From Lota lota (lineage: Eukaryota > Chordata > Actinopteri > Gadiformes > Lotidae): a DNA stretch of 64,000 nucleotides. The stretch covers positions 1,059,478-1,123,477 of the forward strand of contig JACYXH010000278.1 in assembly GCA_026745465.1 (NCBI GenBank). Reading direction: 5' to 3'. The position numbers were made by a program, and so were the translations under genes. How positions within the stretch are numbered: position 1 is the first letter of the stretch; every line of letters starts with the position of its first letter. This document shows positions 36,111-48,372 of this stretch, in pieces. Under the pieces are notes generated by a model. The model made no database searches and was not told where the DNA came from. It saw nothing but the letters and a program-made list of their open reading frames with translations.

Positions 36111-37825
36111 ATGGCAAGGCATGTACGAAAAGTCCCCACTGTCCTATTGATGAGTGGGATAATGTGCATCCTCGTGCTGTTTGAAATGGATACAACGGTC
36201 AAACAGTTGTGGCCCTCCTTCCTGCTTGAGGACTTGCGTCCGTGCGCGTGCAATAGATGTGTTACAGATGATGATGATTAATGGTTTACAGAACGTTTCA
36301 ACGCGTCTCTCAATCCCTTTTTGACACAAGACAACACTCTCTCAGAGTATGATTTCAGCTGGTGGAAGGTGAATATATTCAATAAAGCAATGTTAGTAAC
36401 GATAACAAGCAAGTAAATCCAGATTCAAAATGCTCATCAAATATACTCAATGACAAACTTTTACCTCGTGTTGTTTCTCGTACAACAGTAAAGGAAGATA
36501 ATTAATTATTCTCTTCTCTTCACATCAGAAATTGCCATTTGGCAATAAGGCCTTTCTCAGCTACAGAATGGCTGAGATGAAGGTGTTTGAGATTTTCCCA
36601 GAACAGGAGGGCTTCATGGACTCCAGGCCAGATCGCTGCAGGACCTGTGCTGTGGTTGGGAATTCAGTTAATTTGCTGCGGTCTCACTATGGACCCCTAA
36701 TTGACTTTCATGATGTCGTCATAAGGTAAATTATGCCAGTGTCACCTTCCTGCCCCCTGTGGATGCTGGACTCGATTTCCTGCCTGCCTCTCATTGCAAA
36801 TGAAGTTCATTAGGCTAGGTCGGTCTTAGTCATTGATGAGCTAAATGAAGCATGAATAAACAGAGATGTAGGCCTTTAACTACATAAAGTACCTAAAATA
36901 TAAAGGATTCTGATGTAATTGCCCTTGATTGCACAATCTAGGTTCAATACAGCTCGTACTGTGGGCTATGAAGGGGACGTGGGGAACAAAACAACTCTTC
37001 ACATGATGTACCCAGAGAGCTCTGTAGATTTGGATGACAACACACATCTCATGCTACTTCCCTTCAAAACACTGGACCTTCAGTGGCTAGTCAGCGCTTT
37101 CACCACAAAGTCTGTGACACGGTAAGTCAACACAATATATAATAAACAACAACATGTTTAAATGACTTAAGTAGTGCTTAGCAATGAAGGCTGATACACA
37201 CCGGTTTAAGTGATTTTGATTAGTTTACATTTCTCCCGTACCAATTCCAATGTACATTTTTTTTTTCACAGGACATACAAACGGGTGAAATCAACAATCA
37301 AAGCTAATCAGGGTTTGGTGGGTAATAAGTGATGTTCAGGGTTTTGCCACTTGTGTAGTGGTGACCTTTTACAATTGTTTTCTAGTTGTCAAAGGTAGAT
37401 GCTATGTAATGCCACTTGCGGAGGCTGAATCTGAGCTCCTTATGCACCCAGGTAAAGGTTCTCCATCCTGGCTTTATCAAATATGTCCATGAAATCTGGC
37501 TGGGAAAAAAAGGAAAGTATCCATCCACTGGCATTCTGGGTGTGGTGCTTGCAATGCACATTTGTGATGAGGTAAGTCAAATGGAAACCTAAACATACAC
37601 TCTAATTCACTATGATATTCTCTATGATAGTCAACAGCTATGGGTCTGATTTCCCAGGTCAATGTGTTTGGATTTGGAGCAGACAAGGATGGAAACTGGA
37701 GACACTACTGGGAGGAGCTTAGAAACAAACATTTTGGAACTGGACAGCATGGTGGAGGACAAGAGTACAAACTTATTCTGCATCTTTCAGAAAGGGAAAA
37801 ACTGAACGTCTATAGAGGGGGGTGA
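36111..37825 (+). pseudogene. ST3Gal1-like beta-galactoside alpha-2,3-sialyltransferase with one premature stop
   Basis: GT29 enzymes of this type transfer sialic acid from CMP-Neu5Ac to Gal-beta1,3-GalNAc in the Golgi. The exons are 36111-36368, 36529-36725, 36942-37121, 37272-37317, 37452-37571 and 37658-37825. All have GT-AG and joining frames, for 322 codons (human ST3GAL1 is 340 aa). Exon 1 codes a type II anchor (VPTVLLMSGIMCILVLF) and the CACNRC stem. Sialylmotif L is CRTCAVVGNSVNL to MMYPES, motif S is YPSTGILGVVLAMHICDEVN, motif III is HYWEE, and the end is NVYRGG. Codon 57 (36279-36281) is TAA, directly before WFTERFN, where other family members read through. Everything else looks intact, so this is a recent null allele, a young pseudogene, or a base-call error. 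Starting later, in exon 2, would lose the membrane anchor. Confidence 0.8.
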
Positions 37826-37920
37826 ATGTTTTCTGTCTCTCACAATGGTAGTGGTAGTAGTACACCAGGACCCTGAACTTAAACATTTCACACCAACCTC
37901 ACATCTTTCTTTTTTTAATC

Positions 37921-38085
37921 TGGCTTTTGTGCTGACCACCTGGCACTGAGACCGCTCTAGCTAGGGGTGTGATGATTTGAGAACAAACATGGAGTCATCT
38001 CTGTGGTTAAACTGATTTTGTTGTTTTGTTGTATCACTTGTTAGTCACTTTGTACTTGTACTTTGTAAAAGTGCTCTATAGATAA
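37921..38085 (+). repeat. SINE 3' part, second copy
   Basis: GTGCTGACCACCTGGCACTG to GAACAAACATGGA repeats the body seen at 34386-34460. The copy goes on to a tail ending GTAAAAGTGCTCTATAGATA, a common fish SINE/LINE tail pattern. The tRNA-like head is missing. It lies just after the sialyltransferase-like gene. Confidence 0.65.
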
Positions 38086-38624
38086 AATGTGTCTATGTGA
38101 ACAACATCAAACCTGTTCACAAGCGGTAGTGAGCTAGATACCTCTTATATGGAAGAGGTTCCTGCACTGGGTTCATGGCAGCACTGTTAAAATTACTGTT
38201 AGCAACATCACTCCTGTTATCTTCTCAAGAAATATCTTCCTTTTTATATAAGTGAATGGTTAGTAATTATTTTCTACATCTTATATTTGTTCTTGTTATA
38301 ATTTAAATTCTATGGTTCCATAATGTGTTCTTTATAAGGCATTGCTTATTCAAATAATACTGTAGTATGAGCATGAGTGATTAAATACACAATAAATGTT
38401 TTTAGACACAGTACAATACATTTATTTATATATAGAAAATAATGATTTACATTAAATGAATTAAGTGAAAAATGAAAAGAATAATCAGGAACGAAGCAAT
38501 GTCGATGACAATACTTTGTACACTATATGAAACAAATACACACACACAATATTACAACACTTTTCTTAACAATACAAACACTATAATAATGACAAAGGCT
38601 TAACGATGCAAGAATCACGCTAAA
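38086..38624. other. Intergenic, AT-rich
   Basis: No gene or repeat is recognised between the SINE tail and the DIRS end. Confidence 0.45.
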
Positions 38625-41600
38625 CGATAGTTATGTTATTATAACTCTAGTTCTATGATTGTAGGCGTAGCCATCTAGGCTTCGCCTTATGGGCTTGTCC
38701 CGTGCGCGCACTCGCGTGCATTGAACATTTTCAGCAATGGACCAATCACCGTGGGCACTGCCCACACTTCCCACGACACCGTGTATATAACGCGGCGCAC
38801 AGCTGCGTTCGTCCTCCTAGCTATTCTTTAAGCATTTGGAGGGTACAGCAGGTGGAAAACTAGACGGCTATGCATACAATCATAGAACTAGAGTTATAAT
38901 AACATAACTATCGTTCTATTTCATGTAGGCTACGCCGTCTAGGCTTCGCCTTATTGGCTAAGGTGAAGCTGCGAGCGGAGCCCGATAAATGTACTCTTGC
39001 TGGACCCAAGTCACAAAATTAAAGACCTAAGTCACAGGGCACATCAGACTCAAAAAGCAGAAGATGTGCAAAACACAACAGCTAAATTCCTGAACCTGAA
39101 TTCTCTTAAAAACACGCAAAGCGATGATAAAGAGAATAGAGTGAGTCTGTAACTCTGACTCAACCCTAATTTCAATGAACATGAAAAAGGGGGAATGCAG
39201 AGCAGCAAGGCTTCTCCTACGTCCGCTACCATAGGGGCGGAGCTTGGAAGAAAACCAAGCTACCAATAGCAACGAGCAACAAGGCCCTTCCTACCTACAC
39301 TCAAAGAGTCGACAGGAGGAAACTGTTGTGCAATGTTTAATAATAGAGGACAGGATATAAAACGTCGCTTACGAACCGTAATCAAAGTGATAATAACCTG
39401 TCACTCCTGAGCTCAGTGCCCACGCTGGAACACCACCGGGTAACAGCGGAGAGAGAAAGAAGCTGAGCGACATCACGAGCGTAACAGGCTCTGATGAGCA
39501 ATAAACCAATATCTAATACGTAGAGGGAGCCCGACTCCAACACAGAGTGGCAGAGTGAGCCCCTGGACATGTCTAACAATGTAAAAACGAATAAAAGAAT
39601 CGGGGAAGACCATGACACAGCCGCGCAAATGTCTTCTACCGAAATTCCCTTGAATAGGGCAGACGAAGCGGCCATCCCTCGTGCAGAGTGAGCTCTAACA
39701 CCCAAAGGTGATGCTAAGCCCTGCCGAGTGTAGGCTTAGCAGACACCCTCACATATCCAGCGGGACAGACGCTGCTTAGAAAGAGCACGGCCCTTGGCAG
39801 CGTCGCTATAACACACAAACAACTGTTGTGTGGAGCGAAACTAAGCTGATCATTTCACGTACATAGCCAATGCCCGCACCGGGCACAGGAGATGCAACTC
39901 CGCCTCCGCTTCACTAGTATGAGGCGGGGGGTGAAAATCCTTAAGCACAATATCCCTCGACCGAAAATAACTTAATATGTTCTTTGGTAGGAACTCAGGA
40001 TTGGGTCTAAGCAGCACGAAGGAGCTGTCCTCGTTCAATAACAAGCAGCTCGGGCTGACAGACAGTGCAGCCAACTCACCGACACGTTTGGCAGAAACCA
40101 AAGCCAATAAGAGCGCCGTTTTAAAGGAAAGGACATCCAAAGGGGCTTGAGACAGAGGCTCGAAAGGGTCCTTGGATAAACCACGCAACACGGTGGGAAG
40201 ATCCCAACGCAGTGCAAGCACACGAGAAACAGGTTTAACACGTCTAACCCCACGCAAGAATCTCTTGACTAGTGGGTGACTGAAAACCGGTTTTCCGTCA
40301 TATCCTGCGTGGCCAGCCGAAACGGCTGCCGCATAGACTTTGATAGTGGAGAAAGCCAAACCTTTCTCCAGTAAACACTGAAGGAACCCAAGCACGCTTC
40401 CCACCTCACAGAGAGATGGGATAACGTGGTTGAGATCACACCATGTAGAAAAAGCACCCCACTTCGCCGCGTTAAGGGAGGAAGTGCGCGAGCACTCTGA
40501 ATAGTGTTGATAACTGATGCTGGCAGACCTCTGCCCTGCAGAATTAACCTCTCAGAAGCCAAACCAACAACCGACCCATCACATCAGGCGGGTGGTGCAC
40601 CGTACCGTGAGCCTGTGAAAGCCCGTCCGGTCTGATCGGTAACGGCCATGGCTCCGTGCAAGAGAGCGCCGCTAACTCTGGGAACCACAGAGCTGAGCGG
40701 TTCCCCGGAGCCACTAGAATGAGGGACAATACCTCCTGCCTGACCCGCTCCAGGAGAGGATGAATTAGTTGAAGTGGCGGGAACGCATATAAGAGAGCCC
40801 GCGGCCACGATGCGCGCGCCAAAGCGTCCACCCCCAACGGGGGAAGATCCTGAGGGCTGAGAGAGAACCACAGACTGCAGTGGTGATTTCTCTGGACGCA
40901 AAAAGGTCCACCTGAGCCATCCCGAACCTCTGCCAAATCAGCCTGACAATGTCGGGATGTAACCACCACTTGTCTTGGCGGGGACCGCCGCGAAACATGA
41001 GGTCCGCCCCAAAGTTCAGGGCGCCCGCGATATACAGGGCTCTCAGGCTGAGCAGGTTCTGATGAGCCCACAGCCAGAGCTCGACTGCTGCTCGGTGGAG
41101 AGCAGCGGAGCACACTCCCCCTTGTTTGTTTATGTATGCTGCCGCTGACACGCTGTCCGTTTGGATCAGAACGTGGCGGCCGTACACCAGGTGAGAGAAA
41201 TGTACAAGCACTTTCCTCACCGTGGTGAGCTCCAGCACATTTATGTGTGGAGTGGGGAGCGTCGGCCACTCGCCTCCGACCGAGTAGGAAAGGCACGTTC
41301 CTCCCCAACCCGTCAACGAGGTGTCCGTGAAGACCACCACGTGAGACGTGACTCTGCCTAGGGGAACCCCTCTGAGAAGAGCCGGGGAATTACCCCAATA
41401 TCCCAGGTCTGGCGACATCGAGCGAGGTACGGACAGTAGCCTGTGCTTGTGTCGCTTGGGGTCCAGTCTCTGGCGAGCAAACCACCGCTGTAGTCTGCGC
41501 ATAAAGAGCAGACCCAGGGGCACCACATGGTGAGCAGCTGCCATAAGTCCCAACAGGTGCATGACGGACAGTGCGGTCACGCTCCTGCGAGCGTGAAAAC

Positions 41601-42727
41601 AGGAGAGCGCCAACAGGACGGCATCTCGCCGAGGATGCGAGAGCGATGCTGTTAACGTGACGGAGTCTAGGCAAAGCCCCAAGTAGACTAGCCGGCGGCT
41701 GGGGAGCGGAGAGCTCTTTAACCAGTTGATGGCGAAACCCAACGAGGAGAGATGATTTATCACCATCATGGTGTCTCTTCTCGCAGCTTCCTCTGAGTCG
41801 CTCAGAATCAATAGGTCATCGAAGTAAAAGAGAACTCTCTTTCCCTGACGCCTGAGCGGCCCCAGCGCTACCTCTACACACTTTGAAAAAGTGTGTGGGG
41901 CCAGGGAGTAACCGAACGGCAGGAACTGGTACTCGTATGCCACACCCAGAAAGGCGAAGCGGAGACATTTCCTGTGAGCCTGGAGAATGGGGACGCGGAA
42001 GTAAGCATCCTTGAGATCCAGGGATGTGAACCAGTCGCCCTCTCTCACACATCGGAGCAACGCTCTGGTGGTGAACATTCTGAATTTCCTCACGGCAACA
42101 AAATTGTTGAAGACGCGAAGATCCAGAATGGGTCTCATCTCCCCTGACTTCTTGGGAACCAGGAAGTAGTAGGAGTAAAACCCTAGGCGAGACTCGAGGG
42201 GGGGGGGGGGGGGGGGGGGGAGACAGAGACACCTCCGCTGCCAGAGCCGTGCTCGCCGCTGGAGCCTGCAGCCTTGTCTCCACCACCCCCATAAAGGGTG
42301 GGGGACGGTGCTTGAACTGTATGGGGTGGCCCCACCTCAACGTGTTGTCCAACCACGTGGGTAAAACGCATCGCTCTCGCCGAGACACTGAGAAACACTG
42401 TCCAGGAATGCGCTGTATTCCTCGACCCCTACCACTTTCACACTGCATGTGAACCATGGGGGACGTACCTCGAAAGGGAGGAGAGGGACCCCTTGCGAGC
42501 GGGAAACCCGCTGCAGAAGGCAAATTCACCGCTTATTCGCTCACCGTGCCTACGGCGAATAGCTCCGACGTCTCCCCACAGTCAACAGACTATGAGCAAG
42601 GGGCAAAGTCGGGGTCTGGAAGACTATAACACGAAGCCGCATAGACGGCCTCGTGCGACGAGTCTTCAACCCGCTCATGAAGCGGACGGGAACGCCATAT
42701 AGAAGCGGACGACCCCCTGGATAACAC

Positions 42728-43866
42728 CAGGGGTGTCAAACTCATTTTGGTTCAGGGGCCACATACAGCGCAATCTGATCTCAAGTGGGCCGGGCCAGTA
42801 AAATAATAGCAAAATAACATATAAATAACGTCAACTCCAGATCTTTACCTTTGTTTGCCAATATTTCAATATTATGCCTTAATTTATAATTTAGCCTACA
42901 TATGTGCATTATAACTCACAGTATAAGATCACAATGGATCTACAAAGGCACAAAACATTTATTCACAGATAGGCCTATGGAACTGAAAAAAATGGCATTT
43001 CACTTTGATTAAAACAACTTGTTTATTTTAATGTACAGTAGATACATTTCACATCTAACCACCTGAACTGACTCACCCCGCTATGTACAAACTAAAGTGG
43101 GAGCTGTGAAGAACGTTATCACCCTGCCTTGTAAATCTATTATATTTGTAGGTCAAGGAATTAGACTTGACCTACTCGCTGTCGCTTTTCAGGGCACACG
43201 ATTTCTGCAGCCTTCAGCATGCATGTTTTCACGAACTCACCCTCAGAAAATGGCTTGGATCCTAACGCTATCTCGTAAGCAATAAGGTAGCTAGCTTTCA
43301 CCGCTGCATCACTGACCTCTCGGCTAAGGGTAAAAACAGACTGCTGTTTCTTCAGACCCACTAACAATTCATTTATCTTCTCTATTCTCAGTTGTCCTCG
43401 CAAGTGGTTGTATTTTTCACCATGATGATAGTCTCATGTCTCATAGTGCCGCCGAATATTATGTTCCTTGAGCACTGAAACTTGCTGATTACACACCAAG
43501 CACACAGATTTCCCATTTACTTCTGTGAATAAATAAGAATCAGTCCATTTATCTTGGAAAACTCTGCACTCTGTATCAACTTTTCTCCTTTTTGACAGAC
43601 ATTTTGGTAATGAGGGTGTAACCGTGGGTAATTTTGACAACAAGAGCTTAATAATGATAAGGCAAGATTGGCAGATGGCGCATTCTGGGCGCGTTGCTGT
43701 CACGTGCTGTTTATTTCCGGATCTCTCGTTATGTCATTGCGACCTCTGCTGGACAAATTTGGAATATCTGTTCCTTTAAAATAAAAATTGGACGTGGTCT
43801 CGCGGGCCGGATCCAACCATCTGGCGGGCCGGTTTTGGCCCGCGGGCCGTATGAATGACACCCCTG
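42728..43866 (-). mobile_element. hAT (Charlie-like) DNA transposon, internally deleted
   Basis: The left end CAGGGGTGTCAAACTCATTT and the right end ATGAATGACACCCCTG are classical hAT inverted ends. GGCCCGCGGGCC-rich subterminal sequence follows. The 1139 bp element sits within the DIRS gag region. A target duplication is not clear (TAACAC and CTACAC are similar only). It keeps only the front part of its transposase. Confidence 0.85.
43161..43703 (-). pseudogene. hAT transposase N-terminal remnant (GTF2IRD2/Charlie-like)
   Basis: A frame at 43703-43434 holds SKRRKVDTECRVFQDKW, YLFTEVNGKSVCLVC and ALKEHNIRRHYET-like residues (here VLKEHNIRRHYET), a BED-like C-x2-C ... H-x3-H finger. It resembles the transposase-derived part of GTF2IRD2. 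A second, out-of-frame stretch (43403-43161) with VSDAAVKASYLIAYEIA and CMLKAAEIVCPEKR continues the same protein. The catalytic core and dimerisation region are absent. It is a dead internally deleted copy. Confidence 0.8.
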
Positions 43867-44354
43867 TACTACACCGTCTAGCCGCCGCCCCACAGCCACT
43901 AAGCTGAGAGGGAGGGAGAGGCTGAGGGGGAGAGGAATTCACGACAGGCGCAGGGCGCGGTCGGCTTAAAGGAAATAGCTCTTTAAAGATGTACTGCCGT
44001 TCGGTCGAACAGGTTTTTTAAATCTTTATTTGGGAGGGAAAAAGAAGTTGTTCGATCCCTTGTGGGCGCCAGCCTCCGTGATTTCTGCCCCTTTGCTGCC
44101 TGGCGCTGCTGCGGAGGCGGCGTTTGCGCTGGAGGCGGCGTCCTGGCCCGTTGAACACGTGGCCCAACTGCTCCCGCTGACCTGGTAGGAGGAGCCCGTG
44201 AGAATCGGTCCGAATCGGGAACGATTCTCAAGGACGGACTGAAGGTGGGCGAGAACCTCTGCGAACCGAGGTCGAAAAGCCCGTCCGTGGCTAATGGACC
44301 CTGGATAAGGCCCGCTCTTTCTGTGTCAGGAACAGAGGTGAAGGACAGCCACAT

Positions 44355-45794
44355 TGTTATGAATACAGCAGAACATGCGGACCCAAATGCAAGACACAGA
44401 GCAGGCAGAGACTAACAAAGGGGGCCAAGGTATTTATTTGGCAGACTAGGAGTAGTCAGGCAGGCAATGTTCGGCAACAGAAAGGCAGGCAGGCAGGGAC
44501 TCGGCGACAGGCGGATGGTCAGGAAGGCAGAGGTTCGGCAACGGTAGGCAGGCAGGCAGAGTTCAGCATAAGCTGATGGTTCAGGGGCAGGAACAGGTAC
44601 GGGAGCAGTAACCAGAACAGAAACAGGAACTGGGGAGATACAGAATCTAAATGGCAGGGACGAAGATACCGACGAGTGTGGGGTAAACAACGAACTAGCA
44701 CTGGCTGTGTGAAAAGCCAGTGCTTAAGTACTGTGGGGGGTGATTGGTTATTGACTGCAGGTCAGAGGGAGCATGTGGGGTAATGGAGACCGGGTGTCCC
44801 TAGGTGGCAGAAGTGGACGGAATGGGGGCGGGTGTGACAGTTCCCCTTCCCCCCCCCCCCCCCCCCCCCCCTCTACAGACGCCTCCAGGTGGAAGCCCGA
44901 CACGGGAAGGGTGCTGGTGGTGAAAGTCCCGTATTAGGGAGGCGTCCAGGATGCAACTTCGGGGAACCCAGGTCGCCCTCATAGCGCTTGGGTGTGGGGA
45001 TGTGTGATTCACAGGTGAGGACCGGAGGAACAGGGACTGGAGGATCCACAACGTCAGGTGTAGGTGGTGGGGTCCGGGACTCACGGGCTCTCTGGGCGAA
45101 ATCCTGGAGGTTAGCGATTATCTCCTGCAGAGCCTGGAAGTGTTGGCCTAGGAGACCTTCTCGATGAGGAACTGCCAGACGGAGAGTCTCTGTGTCTGCT
45201 GGGTCCATACTGGCTAGTTCACACTGTTATGAATACTGCAGAACATGCGGACCCAAATGCAAGACACAGAGCAGGCAGAGACTAACAAAAGGGGCCAATG
45301 TATTTATTTGGCAGACTAGGAGTAGTCAGGCAGGCAATGTTCGGCAACAGAAAGGCAGGCAGGCAGGCCGGGACTCGGCGACAGGCGGATGGTCAGGAAG
45401 GTAGAGGTTTGGCAATGGTAGGCAGGTAGGCAGGCAGGCAGGGACTAGGCAACAGGCGGGTGGTCAGGGAGGCAGAGGTTCGGCAATGGGCAGACAGGCA
45501 GGCAGAGTTCAGCATAAGCTGATGGTTCAGGGGCAGGAACAGGTACGGGAGCAGGAACCGGAACAGAAACAGGAACTGGGGAGATACAGAATCTAAATGG
45601 CGGGGACGAAGATACCGACGAGTGTGGGGTAAACAACGAACTCGCACTGGCTGTGTGAAAAGCCAGTGCTGAAGTACTGTGGGGGGTGATTGGTTATTGA
45701 CTGCATGTGTGGATAATCAGAGGGAGCATGTGGGGTAATGGAGACCGGGTGTCCCTAGGTGGCAGAAGTGGACGGAATGGGGGCGGGTGTGACA
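44355..45794 (-). mobile_element. Ty3/gypsy LTR retrotransposon fossil, strongly reduced, inside the DIRS element
   Basis: The target duplication CACAT occurs at 44350-44354 and 45795-45799. The LTRs are 44355-44839 and 45235-45794 (TGTTATGA...GTGACA). The short internal part holds a polypurine tract (C-rich on the plus strand, about 44840-44870) and the start of gag (45208 downward, MDPADTETLR). Pol is absent. The LTRs are nearly identical except for the copy number of an internal array, so this is a young insertion, younger than its DIRS host. Confidence 0.9.
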
Positions 45795-46936
45795 CACATG
45801 GCTTGATGACCCATGGTAGCCCACGCCATCTGACGTCCGGCAGTAACTCCCACCGGCTGGCAAAGCTGGAGGATAGCGCCGGACAATCTAGCGACCTTCT
45901 CCATGTCGTTCTGCCCAAACGAATCCTTGCCAACTGTCATGGCCGACAGGGCAGAGGAATGTAGGGCAATGTTATTCACAGCAGCCGCAGCCTGGGAGGC
46001 ACAGAACAAAAATCTGTCCCCCAAGGCAGCGAGCTGCTTAAGAAGGCGGTCGGGGGGCAGCGGCTTCTCGTTCGGACGCCATCCGGCGCCCGGACAGAGG
46101 AGCGCTGCCAGAGGAGGCTCCAGGCGAGGTATCCCCCTCGCCTGAGTGGCGGACCACCCCTCCACCCTGGTGAATTCGGTGAATGCCTTCACCGGGGCCT
46201 TAAGGGAGGACAGCCGACGGATGGGAACAGAGGGCATAGGGTAGGCCGTCTGGTCGACGAAGGAGGTCTAAAATAGTCCCCCTGCATATCATCCAGTTCC
46301 GGGGAGGGCGGTGGAGGTGGCATGGCGATGCCCTTGATGGCCGCTGCCTCGCCCATGATTTTGCCAAACAGGTCGGCGAATTGGTGAGGCTTCTCCGGGG
46401 GCAAAACCCCCAAAGGCCGTAAAGAAGTCCCCGACGCGGAGTCCACGTCGAAGTCGTAGTCCTCGTCCTCCCCCGGTGCCGCCACGGCGTCAAAAATATC
46501 GACGGCGTCCGCAAGCTCCACCGACGGGGAAAAGAACAGGCACCTCGAGAGGAGCACCTCTTGAGGTAGGGTGGTACAGGCGGCGCAGGAACCGGAGCCC
46601 GAAAAGGCTGCCATGGCGTGCTCCGCACCAAGGCAACGGAAGCACATAACGTGTCCATCGTCCAGAGAGAGGATAGCCAGGCAAGAGGAGCAGAGAGGCC
46701 CTGAAAAGGGCCGTACCTCCGCTGGCTCCACCACGCCACTGCTACATGAAGTCATCATGGTAATTCGATTTTTAATGCAAATGCTGAAAGAAAAAAAATA
46801 GACGGAACACAGCTGTACGCTGTGTTATATACACGGTGCTGTGGGAAGTGTGGGCAGTGCCCACGTTGATTGGTGCATTGTACGAGCCCAAAAGGTAAAG
46901 CCTAGACGGCGTAGCCTACATGAAATATAACTATCG

Positions 46937-47299
46937 GGTCGGAAGTCACCGGAAAAGGTTCGCAATGGTTTATGGGGTGCCGAATCAAATGTTTTATGGT
47001 CATGACTAATTTGTGGGATAATTGGCTTGGTTCCAGGTTTAAAACTCTTTATATAACGATTTTCTGAAAAGTCAATGGAGAAAATGAATGGGAAATTAAC
47101 TTCCGGAACCAGTTCCGTTCAAAAAGGGGGCGGTCCCTGTTGCGCTCTAAAGGGCCCATTCATAAAGTTGCCACCAATCACGACTTGAAAGCAAGTACAG
47201 GTAAGACGTTATTTGCCATTGTAGACGTTATTTTTTCGGATCTAGTTCGAGATTAGCTCACAGAATGATAAGGCTTATATTAATGGAGTCTGTGGAGTC
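46937..47299. other. Sequence between the two DIRS pieces
   Basis: No gene. It contains a stretch near 47080-47150 (AATGGGAAATTAACTTCCGG, GGGGGCGGTC) that looks like a dispersed fish repeat, but its family cannot be named. Confidence 0.35.
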
Positions 47300-48345
47300 C
47301 CAGCGGGTGCACCACCCGCCCGATGTGACGGGTCGGTTGTTGGTTTGGCTTCTGAGAGGTTGATTCTACAAGGCAGAGGTCTGCCAGCATCAGTTATCAA
47401 CACTATTCATAGTGCTCGCGCGCCTTCCACTTCCTCCCTTTACGCGGCGAAGTGGGGCGCTTTCTCTACGTGGTGTGATCTCAACCACGTTATCCCATCT
47501 CTCTATGAGGTGGGAAGCGTGCTTGGGTTCCTTCAGTGTTTTGCTGGAGAAAGGTTTGGCTTTCTCCACTATCAAAGTCTATGCGGCAGCCGTTTCGGCT
47601 GGCCACGCAGGGTTTGACGTGAAACCGGTTTTCAGTCACCCACTAGTCAAGAGATTCTTGCGCGGGGTTAGACGTGTTAAACCTGTTTTTCGTGTGCTTA
47701 CATCGCGTTGGGATCTTCCCACCGTGTTGCGTGGTTTATCCAAGGACCCTTTCAAGCCTCTGTCTCAAGCCCCTTTGGATGTCCTTTCCTTTAAAACGGC
47801 GCTCTTATTGGCTTTGGTTTCTGCCAAACGTGTCGGTGAGTTGGCTGCACTGTCTGTCAGCCCGAGCTGCTTGTTATTGAACGAGGACAGCTCCTTCGCG
47901 CTGCTTAGACCCAATCCTGCGTTCCTCCCCAAGAACATATTCAGTCCTTTTCGGTCGAGGGATATTGTGCTTAAGGCTTTTCACCCCCCGCCTCATACTA
48001 GTGAAGCGGAGGCGGAGTTGCATCTCCTGTGCGGGCATTGGCTATGTACGTGAAACGATCAGCTGAGTTTCGCTCCACACAACAGTTGTTTGTGTGTTAT
48101 AGCGACGCTGCCAAGGGCCGCGCTCTTTCTAAACAGCGTCTGTCCTGCTGGATATGTGAGGGTGTCTGCTTAGCCTACACTCGGCTGGGCTTAGCATCAC
48201 CTTTGGGTGTTAGAGCTCACTCTGCACGAGGGGTTGAACATGTCCAGGGGCTTACTTGGCCACTCTCTGTTGGAGTCGGGCTCCCTCTCTACGAATTAGA
48301 TATATGTTTATCGCTCATCAGAGCTTTGGTACTGGACGCCTAATA
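47300..48345 (+). mobile_element. DIRS fragment: tyrosine recombinase region, opposite orientation
   Basis: The plus strand carries the same recombinase region as 40610-39382 of the neighbouring element, from ASERLILQGRGLPASVIN through VKRFLRGVRRVKP and LSFKTALLLALVSAKRVGEL. The other DIRS parts and the terminal repeats are missing. It is broken. Confidence 0.88.
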
Positions 48346-48372
48346 ACAACATTTTCATCTTTAGAGGTCACA

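Larger units (their letters stand above)
38625..46936 (-). mobile_element. DIRS-type tyrosine-recombinase retroelement fossil, invaded by two other elements
   Basis: The terminal inverted repeats are 38625-38816 and about 46805-46936, both starting CGATAGTTAT when read inward. On the minus strand, from right to left, lie a gag region (about 46758-43983, with a Cys-rich N-terminal part), reverse transcriptase/RNase H (about 42138-40765, with YFDDLLIL) and tyrosine recombinase (about 40562-39382). An internal complementary region at about 38867-38960 mirrors the outer ends. This is the DIRS-1 layout; no target duplication is expected or seen. A hAT element and a Ty3/gypsy element lie inside it. 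The element is broken, with two insertions and several other breaks. Confidence 0.9.

Noticed and set aside
44412-45647. Repeated Pro/Leu-rich frames within the LTRs
   Set aside because: They are translations of the internal array in the LTRs (also at 54524-54838 and 32415-32712), not genes.
46189-46758. Cys-rich 190-codon minus frame as a possible host zinc-finger gene
   Set aside because: It lies between the DIRS right terminal repeat and the rest of the DIRS gag region in the right orientation, so it is treated as DIRS gag.
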